Assembly (NCBI RefSeq): GCF_026151205.1
Contig: NC_087077.1
Span: 3,660,001 to 3,720,000, forward strand
Reading direction: 5' to 3'
Origin: Bolinopsis microptera
Lineage: Eukaryota > Ctenophora > Tentaculata > Lobata > Bolinopsidae
DNA length: 60,000 nt
The number at the start of each line of letters is the position of its first letter. Position 1 is the stretch's first letter. The notes beneath the pieces are model-generated. The model did not search any database. It saw nothing but the letters and a program-made list of their open reading frames with translations, and was not told the origin of the DNA. Below, one piece after another: positions 24,466-36,400 of this stretch. The translations under genes and the position numbers were made by a program.

Positions 24466-24469
24466 AAAT

Positions 24470-25900
24470 ATTACCCGATCATGGATCACAGCTAGTGCTA
24501 CAATGTACAAAGTAGCGCCTGCCGGTCCAAACCATTAACAATGGCCAATACCATATACTACGGCTACAACTATTCGAGCTAGAGCCGTGAATATGAAGGA
24601 TTGACATCGTCAATTGATTGTGATCTTAGATTGTAAATGCCGATTTGATCGATAAATTTGGTATGGTACCAAAAGTTGTTTAAAAATGTGAATAAGATAA
24701 AAATGCTACACGGCGCTTGTTCGCCGCGCGTGCTTTTTTCGCGCAAATTTTATACCTGCTGAATTACTTTCGGTGAGTCTTAATGCCTGAAAACAGTAAA
24801 GGGGGTAATTATAGTATGATGAGTGTAATGTTGATGATCATGCTTGCCAGCACTGTGATATAAGGGCGGCGGTCGTGCTTGCCAGCACTGTGATTCAATT
24901 TAAATTTGATTGATTGTCCGGCGCGAGGAAAAAATGTCTATTGACTTGTAAATTTAAATCAAAAGTGCAAGGATTTACTTTATACTAGTACTACGAGTCG
25001 AGCAGATATGAATCTTAAATGTTAAAGATCATGTTAACTTCTTAATGTACAGCTATGAACTCTACCCTATATCTATAATTCAATTTTCCTGGCCGGAAGT
25101 TGGACGAGTTTATTTGATTTAGACTCGTGCAAAATGATATTATGAACCAATTTAGCAACGAAATACCTGACAAAAATGTGACAAATTTCCTGAGTTGACG
25201 TACGTGTGGGCTGATCATGGGGGGAGGGGGAGGGGTATATAGGGGGGGGGGGGGGGTTTATTGTAAAACGGTGTGCTTAGTTGGTTTATTTCCCTTCTCC
25301 TCACTTTTGCATTAATTCATAATTTAAGCTGTTGATCGCCCTTATAGTAGATGGTCAGCCTATCTGACGATCGCATCCACTGACTAGCCTTTTAGTTCAC
25401 AGGGTCCCCTATATGGGAAAAACTGTCTTAGTTGTATAAAATCATATCAGGTGACTGCAATATTCTGCGTGAATATCCTGGAGTTGTCTACCTCACCCTG
25501 TTTAAAGTATCTCCAGAGGTTCTTAGTTGTCGGAGCTGATTAGATTTCCCAAGCTAGCATGTTAATTAGTTAACTAGGTACGATTTACAGGTTCTTAGTT
25601 GTCCGTCAGCCCAATGAACCTTAGCGTGGGCGCGATCATGAACTCGCTATGAAAACGCGATCACCTCTAGTAACACGCCCAGCCAGAAATTGGTTTACTG
25701 GGTACTTTCAAAATGATGAAAGCGCGGCTAAAAACATGCGTGCAGTTTTTTAACTTTATTTTAACGCGGCAGGTTTTTTTTCGCGGTCGTGTTATAACAA
25801 TGATGACGATAGATTCTTGATTGATTGGGAACCAGCTTTGTTCATTGGTTAATATAATGTTTACTCAATAAAATATAGCTAACAAAATTGAAGATTTAGC
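24470..25900. other. Intergenic, no gene seen
   Basis: This stretch has AT-rich sequence, CpG-rich islets and a poly-G tract near 25232-25255. A 17-base word 'cttgccagcactgtgat' is repeated at about 24843 and 24878. I find no coding sequence. Confidence 0.4.
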
Positions 25901-25914
25901 TAAATTGAAGCATG

Positions 25915-26438
25915 TTTATTGATATCAGGATGATCTTTTGTCTTTAAATGATTTTGGTCTATTAGAACGAGTTTTAAGTGAAATATATCCTCCAGAGACA
26001 TGATTATTAATAAAACTAATACTTCACTTCGAAAAAAACTAACTTTTTAGATCTTACTATCAGTATTTATAGAGGAAAATTTTTTGTTAAACTTTATGAC
26101 AAGAGGAACGATTATAATTTTGATGTCATTAATTATCCCTTTTTAGATGGGAATATTCCCAAAGGCCAGTCTTATGGTATATTTATCAGTCAGTTAGTTC
26201 GTTTAGCTCGTATTAATAGTTCTTTTAACAGTTTTATTTTGGATTGTAAAAATTTAGTTCGTAAACTTGCAGTTGCACGACAAAGTTTCAATATTGCTGC
26301 CTTGCGCAAACGGTTTGAAATCTTTGTCGATAAGTATTTTAACATTTGGGGAAAATTTGGGATTAATCTTACTTCGGAATATGTATTTCAGCATGACGTG
26401 TCATTCTTTTTGTTAGTTCAGTTCGTTTTCAATTTTTA
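25915..26438 (+). pseudogene. Reverse-transcriptase C-terminal fragment, degraded
   Basis: A broken reading frame shows YQDDLLSLND (RT motif C region), EIYPPE, then ISIYRGKFFVKLYDKRND, LDGNIPKGQSYGIFISQLVR and a helical tail ending near FGINL. This combination is typical of a reverse transcriptase family widespread in aquatic invertebrate genomes. Stop codons at about 26001 and elsewhere, and the missing N-terminus, show a dead remnant. The longest intact piece is 26239-26439. I cannot assign the retroelement clade with certainty. Confidence 0.6.
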
Positions 26439-26997
26439 ATCTTATTTTTAATTTTCAGTACGTTTTACCTAACAATATCATTTTTTAGCTAGCAGAATGG
26501 TTTTCAGAGGGCATTAATGAAATGTACTATGGTCCCAAGTCCAGACGCCATTTTATTCTTTGTAATTTTCAATAACCCTGTCTAGTCATTGACTACTGAT
26601 ACAATAATATACAATAATTATATACCTAAAACTGCTAATATAAAATTAAAACCTAAATAACTCTAAGAATATACTCCACACGGAATTATCTTACCTGGAA
26701 GTAAGATTAAATACTTCAGCTTAATACACAAATCAAAATAAAATTCTTGAAGACTGACAGTGACAGTCTTGTGTTGAAAGACGATTATGATTTAGAAGCT
26801 TATCAAAAAATTAAAATCTTAGCGAACCAAGAATCCATAAATCTAAAGAAAACTATGTCTTAACACATTTCAAACAACAATTTTGTCCACACTACACACT
26901 TTGCCTCCTTTGATGAAGTGTCTCTTATCTGGCTCGTCGTTCGATCTCTTCTTGAGTTCTAAAACAAGCTTTTGCTGTTCGGCACCTTCCTCTGGAG

Positions 26998-27145
26998 CAG
27001 GGACAAAAGGATTTCGCGATTACTTTGGCCAAAAATCGCGATACCGCGAATTTTAACAGACTATACCTTAAACTATACATAAAATTTGTCGCAAATAATG
27101 GGAAAATCGCGATTCCGTACATGCCGCGATTTCCTTTTGTCCCTG
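26998..27145. mobile_element. hAT-type MITE, 148 bp, 8-bp target duplication
   Basis: The ends are CAGGGACAAAAGGA at the left and the complement, TCCTTTTGTCCCTG, at the right. They are flanked by the 8-base direct repeat ctctggag (26990-26997 and 27146-27153). The CAGGG start and 8-bp duplication are hAT hallmarks. The interior carries several 'atcgcgat/ccgcgat' words. It is inserted in the LINE ORF1. Confidence 0.85.
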
Positions 27146-28554
27146 CTCTGGAGACCTATCTGGACTGATAAAGACTTTACTGAATAGTTCTGAGCTACGG
27201 AGATGCCTTGCTCTAGTCAAAATCTGCTGCACGATTGTGGAGCTCGTCAAAGTCACCTTAACAGGTCTGTCAGCCACTTGTTTCTTATCCTTAGGTTTAT
27301 TCAAACCAATTCTGCTGGCTTCTATTTTTGGCTTTTCACCAAGTTCCAACAGCACTTTACCGACCTTGTCACATAACAGCTCACTAGCCCGGTTCATAAA
27401 ACAAAAATATTATCCAATAATTACGGCGATAGGCTTATCTGTTGTTCCTTAGGCCAAATAACTACCAACAAAATTTTGAAGCTTCAACTCCAACCGGAAA
27501 CACCCCCACATGCCACGCCCATTTTTTTCATCAATTTTTAACAGGTAAAAATCTTCATATCATCAATTTAGGCATGAAGGAGTGCTTTTAGTGCTCCAAC
27601 AGTTTGGGGTCTAATAGTAATGGTAGAAAAAGGTTAACTTTAGTCAAAGTCTCAAGTCTCCACGGCGTTTGGTTTAGGCGCACCGGATCTCGCGTCTCCG
27701 CCTCCGCTGCGTGATTGGTAGCGCCAGAACTAAAGGTCGTAGAGACATGAGACTTCAACTAAAGTTAACCTTTTCCTACCATTTATATTAGAGTAGCACA
27801 GATTCAGAGCTCTAAACACATTCCTTCATCCTTAAAACGACAATCATATGAATTTTGCCTGTAAAAGTTGATATCTTGATGTCAATTAACATCGTAAGCT
27901 TTTAAAACTAAAATTAATTAAATGAGTCATAATACTTCACACAATATTTACACACAATATGAAAATATAAATACAGGAAGTCTTTTGGATTCCACGTCTC
28001 CACACCCTGGAACTGTCAGAGGTAAGAACACTAGAACAGTATTTTATTAATAATCCAACAATCATATTATATAAACCTTTTCAGTTACAACTTCGTTGGT
28101 TGCATTGTGTTGCAAAATTTCTTGCATTACAATACTAGTGAAAGCAAACATTACTGGGGGAATTTGCCCTCTTCCAAGCTCTCTTACAATGAAGTCGCAT
28201 TCCGGAGACTAATGTTTATGAATGAGCAGTCACTGTCGAGAACGAGCTGGTCGAGTATTGGGAATATGCCAGCTATGGCGTGGAGAATTTCCCCTTTATA
28301 CCGTGGAGAAATTCCCCTCTTCATGAATCCTACAAGAATTTAACAAGTATTCCCCCATCTTGGAGAGGGAATCAGTCCTTCAGCTTCAAGAAAATCAGTT
28401 TACAGAAGAGATTCATTTAGATTTTAGATCCATTACTGATAACTTGGTAAAGGAATTAGAACCAGATGCTACTTTGTTAGCTAATGCTTGGATATTTATA
28501 GTTATTTACTTAACTTTGTCTTGACGTATCAGTAAGAGATTACTGTACCTCGTT

Positions 28555-28740
28555 ATTTACGAAGAAATCATCAGACCTTATTAATAGTGATCGGTGACCC
28601 TGTCAGTGACGAGCTATGAAGGAATCATTGGATCTCATTGATATTTGATAATGATCCTGTCAGTGACGAGCTATGAAGGAATTATTGGACCTCATCAATG
28701 CTGATCCTATCGGTGACGAGTTATAAAGAAATAAGGACCT
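28555..28740 (+). repeat. Tandem repeat of about 60 bp in the left spacer
   Basis: Three to four diverged units contain 'gatcctgtcagtgacgagct' and 'atgaaggaat.attgga.ctcat'. The array is non-coding and lies inside the hAT-like element. Confidence 0.7.
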
Positions 28741-28878
28741 CATTTAAATCCTAGTTTGACGAAAATATTCCTTTGGCAACAAAATTCCTTTTGGCAACGA
28801 AGATTAGACAGCTTGCTTGTGAAGACATGGCGATCCGAAAACCAGGGTACCTAAATCAGAACCTGCTGACTTCTTTAA

Positions 28879-31555
28879 CCCATTAGGGACGACGAGTTTT
28901 AAAGTTTGCCGATTTTGATGCCGTTTAACACACTAGGTCACTTCACTGCAAAAATGAGATATCCAAAAAAGCTAATCTGTATCTCGTTTACTTTAATAGA
29001 TACAGCTATGGTCGCATACGACCCACTCGTCCGGGTCGCAAACGACCCATCACGGTTTTTCGGCTTTAACTTCTGAAACAAAGACGTTAGGATAAAATAA
29101 AAACTGTAGCATAAGTTAAAACCATATGGTCAATACTGTGTGACTCTAACTTTTTAAAAATAAAGAATTTGGGTCATTAACGACCCACTCGGCGTACTTA
29201 CTTATTACTACATATGTCCATGCAACTTCTTGAATTCAGCCTAAAACATGATATAATAAGTGCAAAATCGCCTCTCAGTAAGTGATAATCATCATAAACT
29301 GCGAAAAATCGGTTAAATGGGTCATTAGCGACCCACTAGGACCACAAAATTGATTAATTAAATATAATGTTGTCAAACTTTTACAAATATTAGTATAAAA
29401 ACATGTTATATCTTGGTCATTACTCCTGTACGCTGATTTTACTTTTAAAATCGATCAACTGGGTCAGTAACGACCCACTCGGAAGTTGAACCACGACATT
29501 AATTATCAGTATCATGCTATTCCACCATTAAGAAAGACACTCGTAGGTCTTAATTCCACGCAAACCACGGGTGGATGACCAGTTTGACCACTAGCCCTCC
29601 TGAGATTTGGAGTCTCACGGTGATCTGCAGATCACGTTACCCAATCACTGACGAATAATGGGCAGAATTGGATTGATAGGTAGGTGAGTTTATCAGCTGT
29701 TAGTACACGACCGTAATGTCGTGAGACAGCAAACAACATGCCCATCTTTTCCCGATTCATAGAACGTCCAACAAGAACTGTACAGTGTACAACTGCTGGA
29801 TTCAGATTTCAGACGACTGCATCTACTCTCTTCGCAGCTTCCTTTCTTTACTTCTTAGGGGCCGTTCATATATTACGTAATTACTTATTGGACAATTTTT
29901 ACCCCCCCTCCCCCCCCCACCACATAGCTATTATGTCAAAAGTACACAAGCGTAATCATTTGGAAACTCCCCTCCCTCTAGGCCGATTAAGTAATACTTG
30001 TTTTCGTTTTGAAAGCTGCCTCGTTGTTGTTACCCACAACGAGGTAGTTGTCTGAGAGATTGCAGGTTGCAGCACCGGCAGCCAAATGGGGGGGGGGGGG
30101 GGGGGGGGGGGGGGGCTTTTTCCTTGTCCTTCTTTACAGAGCTGTAGATGTAGCCATCTGAATGCAGCAGTTGTTTAGTTATTCTCATACTTTCTAGGAA
30201 TGTCAAACAGATTGGCATGTTGGATTAGAATATGCAATTTGACCACTCGTCTTTCAGTATTTACCCAAGGTTACAGGATATCTCGTATACTTCGTTCAGG
30301 GGATTTTTCTTGAGTGACATGATCTGATCACCGTGGGACCCTGGGTCTCAAGCGGTGGCTTGTAGCAGGTCGTTTACCAAGATTCGAAATTGAAGAAAAA
30401 GGTAACAGAATGTAATAAGCAACAACAACAGCATGACTATTATCTAGCAAGTTAGGAACGAGGGCCGATTTCCTTTTCTTTTGCGGCACGGCCACGGTCC
30501 TTTCGTTACAGATGTCCACGCACCATATTCAAGACGCAACTTCAGGCATGTATGCAGTCGTGTTATTCTCGCAGCTCTTGATGAGTGATGACGGCCCTTC
30601 AGATGGCCCTGGATCTCAGAAGGGCTAGTTGTCAGCCACCGTGGTTTGCGTGGAATTAGGCCTACGAGTGTCTTTCTTAATGGTGGAATAGCATGATACT
30701 GATAATTAATGTCGTGGTTCAACTTCCGAGTGGGTCGTTATTGACCCAGTCGATCGATTTTAAAAGTTAAATCAACGTACAGGAGTAATGACCAAGATAT
30801 AACATGTTTTTATACTAATATTTGTAAAAGTTTGACAACATTATATTTAATTAATCAATTTTGTGGTCCTAGTGGGTCGCTAATGACCCATTTAACCGAT
30901 TTTTCGCAATTTATGATGATTATCACTTGCTGAGAGGCGATTTTGCACCTATGATGTCATGTTTTAGGCTGAATTCGAGAAGTTACATGGACATATGTAG
31001 TAATAAGCAAGTGAGCCGAGTGGGTCGTTAATGACCCAAATTCTTTATTTTTTAAAAGTTAGAGTCACACAGTATTGACCATATGGTTTTAACTTATGCT
31101 ACAGTTTTTATTTTATCCTAACGTCTTTGTTTCAGACGTTAAATCCGAAAAACCGTGATGGGTCGTTTGCGACCCGGACGAGTGGGTCGTATGCGACCGC
31201 AGTTAGTAAACAGCGTCTAGCTCTGTTTGTGAACATCTGATTATCACGGGCTTTTCATATGTCTCAAGGAAATCGTTGCCCGCAACTACTTTGTCCTCAA
31301 CAAAATAAGCCTACATAAAGTTTTAATGTCCAAATCAAAGCAAGAAGTAACCTGAAATATTTTCCAATTATGACGACTAATTAGCCTAATTATTTAGTTG
31401 TTAGTGATTAATTGGGTCTCGACTGGAAAGTCAATAATGTAGCCCAATAAATTTTGAGCATATGTGCGAAAGATTCTTGGGGTTTAATATTTTGGTTTGT
31501 CCTCTATAGCCTCTAGAAAAGGTGGGTCGTAAACGACCCTATCGTCCCTAATGGG
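28879..31555. mobile_element. piggyBac-like element, TTAA target, long imperfect inverted arms
   Basis: The ends are TTAA|CCCATTAGGGACGA and TCGTCCCTAATGGG|TTAA (TTAA at 28875-28878 and 31556-31559), as in piggyBac-type transposons. The left arm (to about 29600) and right arm (from about 30610) are inverted complements. They repeat the palindromic motif GGGTCG..CGACCC or GGGTCATTAACGACCC about every 100-200 bases. The middle (29700-30600) has a 30-base poly-G run (about 30087-30116) and short minus-strand ORFs. One of these has CNERTVAVPQKKRKSA, which might be a decayed piggyBac C-terminal zinc-finger region. No intact transposase is present. Confidence 0.75.
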
Positions 31556-32780
31556 TTAAAGGATCAATTCCACTTTCCAGTGCAGGGACCGAGAAAAGTT
31601 CAATGTCGAATCCAAGAGACTTCCTGTATTTATATTTTCATATTGTGTGTAAATATTGTGTGAAGTATTATGACTCATTTAATTAATTTTAGTTTTAAAA
31701 GCTTACGATGTTAATTGACATCAAGATATCAACTTTTACAGGCAAAATTCATATGATTGTCGTTTTAAGGATGAAGGAATGTGTTTAGAGCTCTGAATCT
31801 GTGCTACTCTAATATAAATGGTAGGAAAAGGTTAACTTTAGTTGAAGTCTCATGTCTCTACGACCTTTAGTTCTGGCGCTACCAATCACGCAGCGGAGGC
31901 GGAGACGCGAGATCCGGTGCGCCTAAACCAAGCGCCGTGGAGACTTGAGACTTTGACTAAAGTTAACCTTTTTCTACCATTACTATTAGACCCCAAACTG
32001 TTGGAGCACTAAAAGCACTCCTTCATGCCTAAATTGATGATATGAAGATTTTTACCTGTTAAAAATTGATGAAAAAAATGGGCGTGGCATGTGGGGGTGT
32101 TTCCGGTTGGAGTTGAAGCTTCAAAATTTTTTTGGTAGTTATTTGGCCTAAGGAACAACAGATAAGCCTATCGCCGTAATTATTGGATAATATTTTTGTT
32201 TTATGAACCGGGCTACAGCTCACCTTTCTCTTCTTTAATACCAAATAACATCAGATTCCGACTTCGGTCTCCTTCTGCCACAACATCCTTGATGACATTC
32301 TTCAAAATGTTTCTATCCGAATCCAACAAAGGACCTGCTGCTGAGGTTTTTGATTCCTTTACCGCGGCGCTGTATGTCTTTAACTCTGATTTCACAGTAT
32401 CCTCAACTGATGCTACAACCACTTGGATTTCAAGTCATCAAGCTGCTTGTCTTTGGCAGCTAACAGCTCTTTCTGCAGATCAACTACTGTCCCCTGACTG
32501 TCAATTACATCGGAGTGCAATTTCTGATTATATTTCTCCAGCTGATCAATGTAAAACGATTGTCTATACATAACTTTTAACGCAGCATTAAGACTCTGGA
32601 CCATGCAGACTTCCCTGGAGATTTCTCTTTTACCACTGAAATTCTGAACTGCACACGCGTTAACATGATATGCTTTAGCAAGCCCGAGAGTTTTCCGGAT
32701 CCATTCAGCTGCATCATCTCTCACTTCATCAAGCTTATAGTTATAAGCCACGTATTTCTCTGATTTATACATCACACAAC

Positions 32781-33956
32781 TGTAAACCGTGATTAATTGA
32801 GATGAATTTAGGGTAATATTGTGTAATATGTAGGTAGTGTAATGATTATAATAAGGCGGTCGTGGTGTCCAGTATGTGACGGTAGTATTTTGGGCATATA
32901 TTAGTATACGACAGTTATTGCAGTTTAAGTGCAGAGAGGTCAGTTTAACATATGTTTGGGTCAGTACGAGGTTGAATTATGGAGTGTTTACAGAATACTA
33001 GTGGTACTATGTTGTGGCTATCGACAGGACAGTTTGCAATTCCCGGGAATTGGTAGATTGTTTAGACTATCAGGGGCGAGAGGAAAATACGATTAGCCTT
33101 TTGAGATCAGGAGTGCCAGTTTACCCGATCGAGAGGGGGGTCATTTTGATACCGGGCAGGTTCTGTAGCTAGAACCTGTTAAGGTTAGGTCGTTTAGTTA
33201 GGTAGATGGTTATAGTGGTAAGTATAAGATTGGCGGCCGTAGAATAGTGGAGCATTACGTAATTACTGTTATCAGGCTTGGTTGTGGCCGACACCAGGGG
33301 ATGTCTTGACAACACTGGGCTCTGGCAGAGCGAGAGTCAGCAATGGTTGACTCAGATAGGTAAAGCTAGATTAAGAGTAGGATTAACGGCAGGAAGTAGG
33401 TTACGTACTATTTGAGGCAGTATGAATCGGAGCAATTAGGAATTTGTTGCACAGCATTTGAGGCAATATGAGTCTAAGTGACTAAGCGTTGGTTGAGCAA
33501 ATATTCGATTATTCATTGTTCAGTTAAGTACCTTGGGCACCTTTATTATACCCCTTGTTTGCATTCTCACCCTATTCGATAGAGGGTCATGGTTGATACC
33601 AGACTAGTGTAAGGGACCAGGACCAGTTATGGTTGGGGCCTGGTGAGCACGGATGGAACGTGTCGTTAGAGGTTTAGAATCGACAGTGGTTATTTCAAGG
33701 CACCTAGATTAGGCTCGGTCAAGGCGAGTTGACCGTGCTATCCGTGTTTTATGTTGCAGCACTAGATCGCTGAGCGTTTATGGGCGATACGAGTCTGGTT
33801 AATTAGGATTTGAAGTAGAGGTTGTCGAATTATTCATTGTATTGTTTCATAGTTTAACTTTGTTTACCCTTTATTATCACGCTCGTTTCCATTGTCCAAA
33901 CCCTTAATTAAATGCAAATAAACTTCGAACCGGGAAGCAAGTGTCCACTGCTTACA
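32781..33956 (+). repeat. 5' LTR (1,176 bp) of the 8.55-kb LTR element
   Basis: The LTR begins TGTAAACCG and ends CTGCTTACA, so it has TG...CA ends with short inverted termini. The 3' copy at 40157-41332 has the same length. The only difference I noticed is near the right end (gtgtccact against gtgtcgact). A primer-binding-site-like TGGCGCGAACGG starts two bases after the LTR. Such similarity implies recent insertion. Confidence 0.92.
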
Positions 33957-34479
33957 AGTGGCGCGAACGGTAGGATCCTATTTTATAATAGGATAGTTTG
34001 TTTTGTATTTTAATTAAGGTAATGGAGACTATTTAGTGTGTGAGAGTGAGTCGACAGAGGTCAGGAGTATTTGTAAATATGTACGTAAACGTAATATTAT
34101 ACAGTGTTGTCAGTTACCATTGTTAGACTAGTGCAGTGCAAGAGCAGTAGAGCAGTAAATGAATGCTCGGTGAAGTGTAGAGTTTAAATGGTATTTTTGG
34201 GGTTTCTTTCATCATGGAAGGGAAAGGGGGTTAGATACCGGAGAGGCACAGGTTATGAGGGGTTATTTTGAGGAGTATATGTCCGTCCGTTGAGGGATTG
34301 GTTCGAGAGAGTGTTTTGATGAGTTGATTCATGGATAACCGGGTCTTATTTTAAGTTTTAAGACGGCAGACTTGACATACTTTCAGCCACCAGAGCCTCA
34401 GTGGGAGTGGCTGCCTGCTGAACCGTTCTGTAGTGTGTCAGACTTGTTTTCTTTTAGTAGCGCTACGTATTGTGATATC

Positions 34480-34556
34480 ATGAAAGAGATAGAGGAAGAG
34501 ATAGAGGAAGAGATAGAGGAAGAGATAGAGGAATAGATAGAGGAAGAGATATTATA
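34480..34556 (+). repeat. 12-bp tandem repeat (agagatagagga)
   Basis: A run of about six units of gagatagaggaa lies inside the LTR element leader. The complementary ORF encodes a serine-isoleucine repeat and is not considered a gene. Confidence 0.85.
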
Positions 34557-34929
34557 TAAATAAGACCCGGGTGATGCTAGCATTGGAGGTTGAAGAGAGG
34601 TTATTCGGAGAGTGGTGACGTCACTTGTAGGGAATTAGAGCGGTGTATTGATTTGAAAACTTGGAACGTTTTGAAGGGGTTTTGAAATTTGAGGGGTGCC
34701 GGGGCATGGTATTTTCTATGATGAAAGAAATTAGGACTACTTTTCTGCGAAGAGAGTGTTGAATTGACTGTCCGAATAGTTGAATATGAGGAACTGACTG
34801 AGATTATGTCATGGAGTGACGGTGTGAGACACTGATTTATCAATTAGAGTAAAAACCGAGCAATAGAGAGCTGATAAGCGAGAGCTTTAATTATTACATT
34901 TGACCTGTACACTTGGTATTTTAATTAGT

Positions 34930-35330
34930 ACATTGTTGAAGAGAGAGACAGTGTTTGTATTTTATTTTAATACTTTCAACACTACTATATAACAAATAAT
35001 TTGAGTCAGGGAAGCGGCACTGAGAGAGGAACTGTTGAAGAGAGAGACAGTGTTTGTATTTTATTTTAATACTTTCAACACTACTATATAACAAATAATT
35101 TGAGTCAGGGAAGCGGCACTGAGAGAGGAACTGTTGAAGAGAGAGAGACAGTGTTTGTATTGTATTTTAATACTTTCAACACTACTATATAACAAATAAT
35201 TTGAGTCAGGGAAGCGGCACTGAGAGAGGAATTGGCAGAGATAAAGATAGCTAATGAGGTAATGATGACAGCGCGGCAGGAGGCTGAGCTAGCAAACGAG
35301 AGAGGAATTGGCAGAGATAAAGATAGCTAA
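34930..35330 (+). repeat. Three ~119-bp tandem copies, plus an echo before gag
   Basis: A unit with 'gagacagtgtttgtatt', 'ctactatataacaaataatt' and 'gggaagcggcactgagagag' occurs three times in tandem. Then 'agaggaattggcagagataa' is duplicated at about 35226 and 35301. The 'ctactatataacaaataatt' word appears again at about 38502, after the protease-like region. The arrays bracket the gag-like segments. Confidence 0.85.
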
Positions 35331-36400
35331 TGAGGTAATGATGAGAGCGCAGCAGGAGGCTGAGCTAGTAAACGAAGAGTTAAGGACTCAATATTATGAT
35401 GAATTGAGGCAGCAGGGAGCACAGCTAAGAAGAGATGGATTCAGAGAGGGTAAGTTAGAAGCTATGCAGGAGAATGAGACCGAAAAGAGGAGAATCAGAG
35501 AAGCGAACAGAGCAGCGGGTAAGAAATACCCATTAATGAAACCTCGGATGTTTGTGCTGGGGAAACACAGCTTAAGAACCTTCCTGAGCGGGTTTAAAAT
35601 ATTTGCCAAAGCTGCAGACATCTTGGATGAAGACTTGGTGGACATGATCATGACGTACTTGGACCCAAGGCACAGAGGAGAGTGGAGACCCTACGATTAA
35701 CCCGGGACGAGAAGAGAAATGTAGAGGCGAGTTTGGAGAGGAGAACAGAGGTGCTATGTGATGTGCATTCAAAGGCGGGTGCAGGAAGAGACTTCTTGAG
35801 ATGCATCAGAAAGAGGAAGAGACAATTTCGGATTTTGCAGCTAGAGTCACTGACATGGCAGATGAGGCATATGCACCGGAGGAGGAGGAGATCAAGAAGA
35901 CCATCAGGCTAGATGTATTTACAGCTGGGGTATTAAAGGATGAAATCGGGATCGAGTTAATCAAGTCACGAGTGCAAGATTTTGAGGCCGCGCTAAAGAG
36001 GGCAGTTAAGTTGGATGGGATCCTGGCGAGTCGTAGCCCTAAAACCAGGGAAGAATGAGGAGGAGCTTTTGTTTCAAATCGAGGAGGATATAGAGATGGA
36101 TGAGGGAGTGATAAACCGAGTGATGGAAGAGAACCGGCCGAGAAGAGACATCGGTGCTTGTTACACCTGTGGACAGCATGGACATTTCGCAAAGGAATGT
36201 AGAAAGTCCCCTACTTGTTATGGATGCGGGAGACAGGGTCATATGGCAATGGATTGTACGCAAGGACACGGTGGCCGAGGAGGTCTCCAAAGAGGGCAAG
36301 ATCTTCTTGTACAGAAAGCTATGGACGAAAGAAATTTATCATTGGTAGCAGGTAGAATAACTGATAAGACATGGGAGGAGACCAACCACCTTGGTTGACA
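35308..36400 (+). pseudogene. Ty3-type gag remnant with two CCHC zinc knuckles
   Basis: Three overlapping frames (35308-35700, 35801-36058 and 36015-36398) together resemble a gag polyprotein. They show a basic coiled N-terminus, a capsid segment with RTFLSGFKIFAKAADILDED, then EEETISDFAARVTDMADEAY. Two zinc knuckles follow at about 36149-36258, spaced CxTCGxxGHFAKEC and CYGCGRQGHMAMDC. At least two frameshifts break it. Confidence 0.75.

Larger units (their letters stand above)
27385..32215. mobile_element. hAT-like element with ~610-bp inverted repeats, 8-bp target duplication
   Basis: The outer arms, about 27385-27997 and 31612-32215, are near-perfect inverted complements starting TAGCCCGGTTCATAAAAC. 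Both sides carry the direct repeat cagctcac (27377-27384 and 32216-32223), an 8-bp target duplication of hAT type. The element interrupts the LINE ORF1. Between the arms lie a non-coding left spacer (27998-28874), a nested piggyBac-like element and a short right spacer. Each arm itself contains two inverted words, 'aggttaactttagt' and 'actaaagttaacct'. No transposase was found, so it is presumably mobilised in trans. Confidence 0.8.
26870..32775 (-). pseudogene. CR1-like LINE ORF1, split by nested insertions
   Basis: Three minus-strand segments belong together: 32775-32216, 27384-27154 and 26989-26870 (plus target duplications). They encode a coiled N-terminal region, then RSRNLMLFGIKEE, RPVKVTLTS, a segment ending SKVFISPDRSPE, and LELKKRSNDEPDKRHFIKGG before a TGA at 26872-26870. 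This is the layout of non-LTR retrotransposon ORF1 proteins (RRM-like core plus C-terminal domain). The first break is the 4.8-kb element at 27385-32215 and the second the MITE at 26998-27145. Both insert-plus-duplication lengths (4,839 and 156) are multiples of three, so the later parts stay in frame. One independent frameshift lies near 32420. No ORF2 follows on the left. Confidence 0.75.

Noticed and set aside
30083-30118. Poly-G run of about 30 bases
   Set aside because: It is a simple homopolymer whose length is prone to assembly error; no function is inferred.
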